A DNA stretch of 6,774 nt from an uncultured Clostridia bacterium. Its GTDB lineage: Bacteria; Bacillota; Clostridia; Christensenellales; UBA1242. Position 1 is the stretch's first letter. Each line of letters starts with the position of its first letter. The position numbers were made by a program, and so were the translations under genes. Positions 1 through 5,581 of the stretch are shown piece after piece. Under the pieces are notes generated by a model. That model was not told where the DNA came from and did not search any database. It worked only from the letters and a program-made list of their open reading frames with translations. The DNA is taken from the NCBI GenBank assembly GCA_948434855.1, contig CAOJFR010000041.1, forward strand, positions 1-6,774, read 5' to 3'.

Positions 1-1135
<1,135 letters not shown>

Positions 1136-1295
1136 TAATTCTTTACTCATTAGACATTTGTACTGACTAATAAAGTTTGTATTTTAGTATGTAATAAATT
1201 TCTCAAGAAATTAACAAGAATTTTAAATTCATTTAAAAAACCTTGTACATTTCAATATATTAACTTGTCAATTTGCGATTGTTCCGTGCGGAACA
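1136..1295 (-). other. 16S rRNA operon leader (transcribed spacer)
   Basis: AT-rich stretch between the proximal rRNA promoter and the mature 16S 5' end. It contains short perfect palindromes at 1197-1212 (AATTTCT-CA-AGAAATT) and 1218-1230 (GAATTT-T-AAATTC) that could form leader hairpins. I looked for a boxA antitermination element of the TGTTCTTTGAAAA type and saw no convincing copy. There is no open reading frame with a ribosome binding site here. Confidence 0.55.
1242..1271 (-). promoter_or_regulatory. Possible extra downstream rRNA promoter
   Basis: On the minus strand a perfect TTGACA (1271-1266) is followed after 18 nt by TACAAG (1247-1242), a 4/6 match to TATAAT. It lies between the stronger proximal promoter and the 16S. 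Tandem rRNA promoters are common in Bacillota, but the weak -10 makes this only a candidate. Confidence 0.25.
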
Positions 1296-1296
1296 A
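1279..1296. promoter_or_regulatory. 18-bp perfect palindrome at rRNA start site
   Basis: TTGTTCCG followed by its exact inverted repeat CGGAACAA. It is the most GC-rich patch in an otherwise AT-rich promoter region. It begins 5 bp downstream of the -10 box of the proximal rRNA promoter (1301-1306, minus), so it covers the presumed +1. It could be an operator for a dimeric regulator or a hairpin at the very 5' end of the transcript. The spacing differs from the Clostridia LexA box (GAAC-N4-GTTC) and from CIRCE. Confidence 0.5.
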
Positions 1297-1300
1297 AACA

Positions 1301-1329
1301 ATAATATCAAATCTGAAAAAATTTGTCAA
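1301..1329 (-). promoter_or_regulatory. Proximal rRNA promoter, TTGACA-17-TATTAT
   Basis: Minus strand: -35 TTGACA at 1329-1324 (perfect), 17-nt spacer, extended -10 TG-A-TATTAT ending at 1301. Directly upstream is an A/T-tract block (1333-1360) that resembles an UP element. Transcription would start near 1294 and run into the 16S about 160 nt later. Strength, position and orientation fit an rRNA promoter. Confidence 0.85.
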
Positions 1330-1360
1330 GAACTTTTTTAAAAAAGTTTAAAAAATTTTA
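1325..1360. repeat. 36-bp promoter-upstream repeat, copy 1
   Basis: GTCAA (part of the -35 box on the other strand) followed by alternating runs of six T and six A. It matches copy 2 at 1444-1479 at 33 of 36 positions, with a shared exact 23-bp core (1333-1355). The copies are 119 bp apart in direct orientation. Confidence 0.85.
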
Positions 1361-1419
1361 GATTAATATTATTCATCGTCAAAAGCCTGATTTGACACCA
1401 AAATTATGACGACCCTTAG

Positions 1420-1448
1420 AAGATACTACAAATTAAAACTAAAGTCAA
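1420..1448 (-). promoter_or_regulatory. Distal rRNA promoter, TTGACT-17-TATCTT
   Basis: Minus strand: -35 TTGACT at 1448-1443 (5/6), 17-nt spacer, -10 TATCTT at 1425-1420 (4/6). It has the same A/T-tract upstream block as the proximal promoter, because the 36-bp repeat includes the -35 hexamer core. It lies 91 bp upstream of the proximal promoter's -35 box, giving the tandem arrangement typical of rRNA operons. The transcript would also carry a small hairpin (stem 1378-1383 with 1391-1396). Confidence 0.6.
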
Positions 1449-1479
1449 CACCTTTTTTAAAAAAGTTTAAAAAAGTTTA
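1444..1479. repeat. 36-bp promoter-upstream repeat, copy 2
   Basis: Second copy of the element at 1325-1360, differing at three positions. It sits just beyond the stop codon of the LRR gene and supplies the -35 core and UP-like A/T tracts to the distal rRNA promoter. Confidence 0.85.
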
Positions 1480-1497
1480 TAATTTGCTAAAAGCCCA

Positions 1498-2220
1498 CTA
1501 AAAATCTTCTTTGCCCAAAACTTGCTGAATTTCATTTGACCCTTTCTTCATAGCTTTATAGGGCTTAACTCTTATACCCAAAAGCTTATTATTAATATCA
1601 CTTCTTTCCTCGCCACACAAATTTTCAACAAAAACTTTGCAGTTTTTAAACTGAACCTTAAGTTTTTCACTCATATTTTCTGAAACATAAACTTCTTTAA
1701 GAGCATAGCAGCCTTTAAAAGCACTTTTCTTAACACTTGTTAAACTTCTTAAATTAATTCTCCTTAAATTTTTGCAGTCCTCAAAAGCCCCTGCTTCAAT
1801 AACCTGAACGTTTTCCAAATTAATTTCTGAAAGGCTTGTGCAGTTTTTAAACATGTTTTTAGAAACAACTTTTAAGCCTTTAGGAAGCTTAACTTTTGTT
1901 AGAGAACTGCAATCCTCAAACGCACCCTCACCAACAAATGCAACATTTTCTGGCAAAACAATTTCCTTAAGTTTCACTAACCCAGAAAAAGCATACCAAC
2001 CAATCCTAACAATATCTTTTGGCAAATCCATTTTTTCAATATAGTCAGAGAACCCAACAAATGTATAATTTCCAATGTGCCTAACACCCCTCCAAAACTT
2101 TTGGGGATTAAAATAAAGTGGTTCAATATCATTTTTTAAGTCTTCCTCAGTAACACCTTTTATTCTCATATATTGTGGAATGTCATGATATAACAAGCCG
2201 TTAAGCCCATAATAAAACAT
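1498..2220 (-). CDS. LRR_5 (BspA-type) leucine-rich-repeat protein, 240 aa
   Basis: Leucine-rich-repeat protein of the BspA/LRR_5 group, whose members present a curved protein-binding surface; the partner is unknown. Roughly six repeats lie between residues 48 and 196, with units such as RIGWYAFSGLVKLKEIVLP, AFEDCSSL and AFKGCYAL, the typical AF-x-x-C-x-x-L core about every 23 residues. The 47 residues before them (starting MFYYGLNGLLYHDIPQY) and about 44 charged residues after them do not match a domain I recognise. There is no hydrophobic signal peptide or membrane segment, unlike many surface BspA proteins, so it may be cytosolic. Start choice: an in-frame ATG at 2232 would add four residues (MRLN) but has no ribosome binding site, while the ATG at 2220 follows GAGGT by 5 nt. 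No GC-rich terminator lies between its stop and the rRNA promoters, so its transcript may run into the rRNA operon. Physiological role not known. Confidence 0.85.
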   Translation of the reverse strand: MFYYGLNGLLYHDIPQYMRIKGVTEEDLKNDIEPLYFNPQKFWRGVRHIGNYTFVGFSDYIEKMDLPKDIVRIGWYAFSGLVKLKEIVLPENVAFVGEGAFEDCSSLTKVKLPKGLKVVSKNMFKNCTSLSEINLENVQVIEAGAFEDCKNLRRINLRSLTSVKKSAFKGCYALKEVYVSENMSEKLKVQFKNCKVFVENLCGEERSDINNKLLGIRVKPYKAMKKGSNEIQQVLGKEDF

Positions 2221-2225
2221 ATTTA

Positions 2226-2230
2226 ACCTC
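2226..2230 (-). promoter_or_regulatory. Ribosome binding site deciding the LRR gene start
   Basis: GAGGT on the minus strand, 5 nt before the ATG at 2220. It overlaps the alternative ATG at 2232, which itself lacks any purine-rich site upstream. This favours the shorter protein. Confidence 0.6.
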
Positions 2231-2251
2231 ATTTTAGTTTAGCTTATCAAT

Positions 2252-2277
2252 AAAAAAGTGATAGCAATGCTATCACT
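2252..2277 (-). terminator. Intrinsic terminator of the DUF523 gene
   Basis: A perfect 9-bp stem (AGTGATAGC / GCTATCACT, 2257-2277) with a 3-nt loop is followed on the minus strand by a run of five to six T (2257-2252). It lies 45 nt past the DUF523 stop codon. It ends only 31 nt before the LRR start codon, so the LRR gene must be transcribed by read-through or from a promoter in the AT-rich stretch before this hairpin. Confidence 0.85.
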
Positions 2278-2321
2278 ATTATATATATTATATATATACT
2301 ATATTCTATATTATCTATATA
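2278..2321. other. Alternating A/T low-complexity spacer
   Basis: 44 bp consisting almost only of A and T (TATATATTATATATATAC-like). Several minus-strand hexamers match TATAAT or TATTAT closely, but no good TTGACA lies at the right distance. A promoter for the LRR gene could be hidden here; I cannot place it. Confidence 0.35.
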
Positions 2322-2741
2322 TTATATGTCGTTTTCTGTATAAACCTTAAAACCATTAGCCTCCAAAAGCTCTGTAGTAACACCGTTTCCATTAATTTTT
2401 CCACCAGAAAAGGTGCCGTCGTAAATGGTTCCCTTGCCACAGCTTGGGCTGTTAGCTTTAAGCACACAAAACTCAACATCATTTTCCTTAGCAAGCTTAA
2501 GCGCAAGCTCTGCACCAGCTCTATATTCTTTGCTAACATCAACGCCAGCAGAAGAAATTATTTTATCGCCCACTCTTTCAGCCGGATTTCGTGGTGTAGA
2601 CAAGCCTCCCATCTGCTCAGGACAAATTGGAATAAGTTCATATTCTTTTCCAAGTGCAAGCACTTTTTCATTTTTGCAATTATCACCTTTATATCTGCAA
2701 TTATTTCCAAACAAACAAGCAGAAACCAAAATTTTCTTCAT
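2322..2741 (-). CDS. DUF523 / TudS-family protein (possible thiouracil desulfidase), 139 aa
   Basis: Small protein of the DUF523 family (PF04463). Characterised members (TudS, 2-thiouracil desulfidase) use a [4Fe-4S] cluster held by three cysteines to remove sulfur from thiouracil, giving uracil and sulfide. All family hallmarks are visible: VSACLFG with C9, NCRY with C15, CPEQMGGL with C40 and E42, TPR-x-PAE at 49-55, and the C-terminal KANSPSCG block (95-102) with C101. I take C9, C40 and C101 as the likely cluster ligands. Length is that of the single-domain family form. The start follows AGGAGAG (complement of 2746-2752) by 4 nt. The gene is divergent from, and 239 bp away from, a uracil permease-upp operon, which fits uracil metabolism. 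Family membership is clear, but the substrate is inferred because many DUF523 proteins are untested. Confidence 0.88.
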   Translation of the reverse strand: MKKILVSACLFGNNCRYKGDNCKNEKVLALGKEYELIPICPEQMGGLSTPRNPAERVGDKIISSAGVDVSKEYRAGAELALKLAKENDVEFCVLKANSPSCGKGTIYDGTFSGGKINGNGVTTELLEANGFKVYTENDI

Positions 2742-2764
2742 AATTCTCTCCTAAATATAATTTT

Positions 2765-2792
2765 ATCATAAATTTTAACAAAATACAACAAA
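2765..2792 (-). promoter_or_regulatory. Possible promoter of the DUF523 gene
   Basis: Minus strand TATGAT (2770-2765, 5/6 match to TATAAT) with a poor -35 (TTTGTT, 2792-2787) at 16 nt. The implied leader is under 20 nt and just contains the AGGAGAG site. Assigned mainly from position. Confidence 0.3.
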
Positions 2793-2806
2793 GTTTGATT
2801 TTATGT

Positions 2807-2836
2807 TTGACAAGTTAAACGCAATAATATTAAAAT
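2807..2836 (+). promoter_or_regulatory. Promoter of the permease-upp operon
   Basis: Perfect -35 TTGACA (2807-2812), 18-nt spacer, -10 TAAAAT (2831-2836, 5/6). Transcription would start near 2843, giving a leader of about 138 nt before the permease start codon. The leader contains a hairpin and an intrinsic terminator. Confidence 0.7.
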
Positions 2837-2842
2837 GAGCAA

Positions 2843-2980
2843 GATAAAAGACAACTTAGTGCGATATGGGACACAAAAGTTTTACGCCTGAGCTCCTTTG
2901 ACATAAAAAATTTAAATAAAACCCTTGCTCGTTCCATATACGATAGGGTTTTTTATTTAGAATTTTTAAGGAGAATTTTT
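2843..2980 (+). ncRNA. Structured leader RNA of the permease operon (class not recognised)
   Basis: Leader with two main hairpins. Hairpin 1 (2853-2881) pairs AACTT with AAGTT and GTG with CAC around a 10-nt loop, CGATATGGGA. Hairpin 2 is the terminator (2918-2952) with an inner stem TCGT/ACGA and loop TCCATAT. The two loops are complementary over 7 bases (ATATGGG with TCCATAT, one G-U), so they could form a kissing pair. Hairpin 2 can also be extended outward by imperfect pairing (2904-2917 with 2955-2968) right up to the AAGGAG ribosome binding site at 2968-2973, and CTCCTT at 2893-2898 is an exact complement of that site. This suggests control of transcription, translation or both. I find no PyrR-binding motif and no complete purine-riboswitch, T-box or preQ1 pattern. 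No ligand is assigned. Confidence 0.5.
2918..2954 (+). terminator. Leader terminator / attenuator before the permease gene
   Basis: Stem AAAACCCT (2918-2925) with AGGGTTTT (2945-2952), an inner 4-bp stem, and six T at 2949-2954. It lies within the presumed leader, 26 nt before the start codon of the permease. Because it is downstream of the operon promoter it would act as an attenuator. A simple terminator of a short RNA starting at 2843 is the alternative. Confidence 0.75.
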
Positions 2981-4684
2981 ATGAAACTTGTTTATGGCAT
3001 TAAAGACAGACCAAGCCTTGGAAAGAACTTTGTCTTTGCCCTTCAGCAAATAATTGCAATCATGGCAGCAACGCTTCTTGTTCCAATTCTTGTGTCAGCA
3101 GCAGGTCTTTACTGCGACCCTGCAGCCGCTTTGTTTGGTGCAGGTGCTGGAACACTGGTATACCTATTATTCACAAGGTTTAAAAGCCCAGGTTTCCTTG
3201 GAAGCTCTTTCACATTTGTTGGAGCTCTTTGTGCGGTTGCCGCTCAAAACTATGGATATTGGGGACTTATCCTTGGTGTGGCATTCGCGGGACTAGTTTA
3301 TGTGGCAATAGCAATTATTATTAAATTTGTTGGTTCAGGCTGGATTCACAAATTGCTCCCACACGTAATCATCGGGCCAATCCTTGCAATTATCGGGCTT
3401 TCACTTGCAGGAACTGCTGGAAGCTGGGTAATGCAAAATGGTGCAGCAGATTACAACCTTTGGGCAGTTCTTTGTGGACTTGTAACATTTTTAGTTATTG
3501 TAATTGCATCAGTTAAGGGTACAAAAAATATGAAGCTCTTCCCATTTATTGTGGGAATTGGTGCTGGCTTTGCCTTGGCACTAATCATTACTGGATTTGG
3601 CTATATAAGCAATTCATCGTTCTGCCAAAAAATGCGTGTGGTTGACTTCACAGCAATAAAAGATTGTTTTAGTCCAATTAGATTTCAAAGCTTTTTAGAT
3701 TATCCAAAATTCACATTCCTTCAAGCAATTCAAACTAATGGTCAATACACCATGAACTGGACAGCTGTTGGAAACATTGCCCTACTATTTATCCCAGTAG
3801 CAGTTGTTGAGCTCGCTCAGCATATTTCTGACCACAAAAACCTTTCTAACATTGTTAACCAAGATCTTTTAACAGACCCAGGCCTTCATAACACACTTCT
3901 TGGTGACGGTGTTGGCTCTGTTGTTGGTTCTGTTTTTGGCGGATGCGCAAACACAACCTATGGCGAATCAATCGGATGCGTTGCCTTAACTGGAAACGCT
4001 TCAACAAGCACAATATTAATCAGCTCAATCGGCTGTATGCTCATTGCTTTCATTGCACCTTTTGTTGCAATTATTAACACTCTTCCAAAATGCGTTATTG
4101 GTGGTGCCTGCATTGCACTCTATGGTTTCATTTCAGTAAGCGGTCTTCAAATGCTTAAAGACGTTGATCTTTCAGACAACAGAAACCTATATCCTGTTGC
4201 AGCAATTCTTGTTATTGGTGTTGGTGGACTTGCACTTAATTTTGGTGTTAACAAACTAACAGGCGGTGCACTTGTTCAAATCACTCCACTAGCTGTTGCT
4301 ATGATTGTTGGTATAATCGTTAACCTTATCACCCATAGCGGAAAAAATAAAGATGACAAAACTTCAGAAGAAGCCTTAAACCAAGATGCACCAGCTGAGT
4401 CTGTTACAAATGAAGAGGTTTTAAACGCTGATAAAGCTGAGGCTGAAAAAGTTAAAACTGAAGAAGTTAAGGCTGAGCCTGCTAAAAAGACAACAACAAA
4501 AAAATCAGCTAGCACAAAAGTAGCAGCAAAAACAAACACTCCAGCAGATGTAAAACCTGCAAAAACTTCAAAAACAGCAGCTAAAACAACAACAGTAAAA
4601 ACAACAGCGGAAAAAGCTGAAGCAAAAACTACTTCAACTCAGGCAAAAAAGCCAGCTGCTAAAACAACAAAAGCCAAGGCTTAA
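2981..4684 (+). CDS. uraA: NCS2 uracil/xanthine-family permease with long K/A/T-rich C-terminal tail
   Basis: Inner-membrane nucleobase transporter of the NCS2/NAT family, UraA-like, expected to import uracil with protons. Residues 1-452 form the 14-segment core: TM1 region LQQIIAIMAATLLVP, TM3 PGFLGSSFTFVG (70-81), TM8 AQHISDHKNLSNIV (279-292), and the NAT motif region NTTYGESIGCVALTG (324-338). Several usually conserved residues differ: TM1 His to Gln23, TM8 Glu (UraA E241) to Gln280, and NAT-motif Asn to Ser330. Glu329, matching UraA E290, is kept. Residues 453-567 are an extra cytoplasmic tail, first acidic and then histone H1-like (PAKK, AAKT, KKPAAK); E. coli UraA is 429 residues and lacks it. 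The start has AAGGAG 7 nt upstream. Co-transcribed with upp. Uracil is inferred as substrate from that context; the site changes leave xanthine or a modified base possible. Confidence 0.92.
   Translation: MKLVYGIKDRPSLGKNFVFALQQIIAIMAATLLVPILVSAAGLYCDPAAALFGAGAGTLVYLLFTRFKSPGFLGSSFTFVGALCAVAAQNYGYWGLILGVAFAGLVYVAIAIIIKFVGSGWIHKLLPHVIIGPILAIIGLSLAGTAGSWVMQNGAADYNLWAVLCGLVTFLVIVIASVKGTKNMKLFPFIVGIGAGFALALIITGFGYISNSSFCQKMRVVDFTAIKDCFSPIRFQSFLDYPKFTFLQAIQTNGQYTMNWTAVGNIALLFIPVAVVELAQHISDHKNLSNIVNQDLLTDPGLHNTLLGDGVGSVVGSVFGGCANTTYGESIGCVALTGNASTSTILISSIGCMLIAFIAPFVAIINTLPKCVIGGACIALYGFISVSGLQMLKDVDLSDNRNLYPVAAILVIGVGGLALNFGVNKLTGGALVQITPLAVAMIVGIIVNLITHSGKNKDDKTSEEALNQDAPAESVTNEEVLNADKAEAEKVKTEEVKAEPAKKTTTKKSASTKVAAKTNTPADVKPAKTSKTAAKTTTVKTTAEKAEAKTTSTQAKKPAAKTTKAKA
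4324..4681 (+). other. Low-complexity tail-coding segment of the permease
   Basis: A-rich region of the permease gene encoding its last 119 or so residues, dominated by AAA, ACA, GCA and GCT codons (Lys, Thr, Ala, plus Glu in the first part). The frame stays open to a single TAA at 4682, so it is a real in-frame extension and not read-through of a broken stop. Confidence 0.8.
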
Positions 4685-4697
4685 ATAAAAAACAAAA

Positions 4698-4702
4698 GAG
4701 GT
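4698..4702 (+). promoter_or_regulatory. Ribosome binding site deciding the upp start
   Basis: GAGGT at 4698-4702 lies 4 nt before the ATG at 4707. A second in-frame ATG at 4719 has only the weaker GGAAG (4709-4713) in front of it, although it would give a 209-residue protein, the usual length of the family. Confidence 0.6.
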
Positions 4703-4706
4703 ATAT

Positions 4707-5348
4707 ATGGAAGAATATATGAAGAATATTACTATTCTTGATCATCCACTAATTAAACATAAAATAACACACCTTTGCGACACAAGAACTGGAACAAAAG
4801 AATTTAGAGAAATTGTTTCAGAAATTGCCATGCTTATGGGCTATGAAGCATTTCGTGATGTTAAAACTGAATTGCAACACATAACTGCCCCAATCTCAGA
4901 TTTTGACTCTCCAGTAGTTAAAGAAGAAATTGCGATTGTTCCAATCCTTAGAGCAGGACTAGGAATGGTTGAGGGACTAACAAAACTGTTCCCTCTTGCA
5001 AAAATAGGACATATTGGACTATATAGAGATGAAGAAACCTTAGAGCCACATGAATATTTCTGTAAGCTTCCAAAGGACTGCACAGAAGGACAGTGTATTG
5101 TTGTTGACCCAGCACTTGCCACTGGCGGCTCTGCAACAGCAGCAATCAACTTTATTAAAGAGAGGGGCTTTAAGAACATAAAACTTCTTTGCTTGCTTGG
5201 GGCACCAGAAGGGTTAAAAAAAGTTGCTGAAACTCACCCAGATGTTAAAATTTTTGTAGCTCATTTTGCAAATGCACCATTAAATGACCATGGCTATATA
5301 GTTTCTGGTTTTGGCGATGCAGGAGACAGAATCTTCGGCACAAAATAA
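4707..5348 (+). CDS. upp: Uracil phosphoribosyltransferase
   Basis: Cytosolic enzyme of pyrimidine salvage: uracil + PRPP gives UMP + pyrophosphate. Diagnostic blocks are LDHPLIKHKIT near the N-terminus, VPILRAGLGM (78-87), GHIGLYRDEETLEPHEYF (101-118), the PRPP loop VVDPALATGGSA (132-143) and GYIVSGFGDAGDRIFGTK at the C-terminus (196-213). The PRPP loop and the GDAGDR end match the family. The segment before the last block, HFANAPLN (186-193), replaces the usual AxDExLN by one extra residue without the acidic pair, and GYIVPGLGD has become GYIVSGFGD, so the uracil-side loop is unusual. It starts 22 nt after the permease stop codon and almost certainly shares its mRNA. Length is 213 residues, or 209 from the internal ATG. 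Identity is firm. Confidence 0.97.
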   Translation: MEEYMKNITILDHPLIKHKITHLCDTRTGTKEFREIVSEIAMLMGYEAFRDVKTELQHITAPISDFDSPVVKEEIAIVPILRAGLGMVEGLTKLFPLAKIGHIGLYRDEETLEPHEYFCKLPKDCTEGQCIVVDPALATGGSATAAINFIKERGFKNIKLLCLLGAPEGLKKVAETHPDVKIFVAHFANAPLNDHGYIVSGFGDAGDRIFGTK

Positions 5349-5358
5349 CCCAAAGAAA

Positions 5359-5470
5359 AAAGTTAACTGCTTTGCTTCGTTTCTAAAAAAATTTCTAAAC
5401 AGTCATGTAGACTTCTACACTCTTGCCTATAAATTTTTTGAGCCATGCCTAGCACTCAGTTTTTAACTTT
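5359..5470 (+). other. Nested inverted repeat in the upp 3' region
   Basis: Three sets of complementary arms lie inside one another: AAAGTTAACTG (5359-5369) with CAGTTTTTAACTTT (5457-5470, three extra T bulged), AAAAAATTT (5386-5394) with AAATTTTTT (5431-5439), and TGTAG (5406-5410) with CTACA (5415-5419) around the loop ACTT. Together they could fold into a single long hairpin of about 112 nt. No reading frame with a ribosome binding site was seen. It may be a structured 3' UTR, a small RNA or a remnant of a palindromic element. Confidence 0.4.
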
Positions 5471-5523
5471 AGGACACACGAAAAAAACATTACTAAAGAC
5501 AAAATAATCACTTAACAAAAGAC

Positions 5524-5555
5524 AAAAAAAAGAGATAGCACCTGCTATCTCTTTT
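5524..5555. terminator. Bidirectional intrinsic terminator between upp and the LRR gene
   Basis: Perfect inverted repeat AAAAGAGATAGCA / TGCTATCTCTTTT (5528-5540, 5543-5555). On the minus strand the stem is followed by a run of eight T (complement of 5524-5531), ideal for ending the LRR gene that stops at 5582. On the plus strand four T follow, enough for a weaker terminator of the permease-upp operon. Confidence 0.9.
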
Positions 5556-5581
5556 AAAATGAGAAAACAAAATTCAAAAAA

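Noticed and set aside
1279..1296. LexA box
   Set aside because: The arms are GTTCC/GGAAC, the opposite order to GAAC-N4-GTTC, and the spacing differs.
2278..2330. AT-rich tract as replication origin or DNA unwinding element
   Set aside because: No DnaA-box cluster and no origin-associated genes nearby; a short A/T-only spacer next to a terminator is enough to explain it.
2843..2980. PyrR-regulated attenuator or purine riboswitch in front of the permease
   Set aside because: The PyrR-binding loop sequence is absent. GATATGG recalls the L2 loop of purine riboswitches, but the three-way junction core, the L3 loop and closing P1 helix are not present.
4276..5179. Minus-strand open frames inside the permease and upp genes (4276-4539, 4841-5179, 4948-5145)
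   Set aside because: They are shadows of strongly supported plus-strand genes and lack ribosome binding sites or family motifs.
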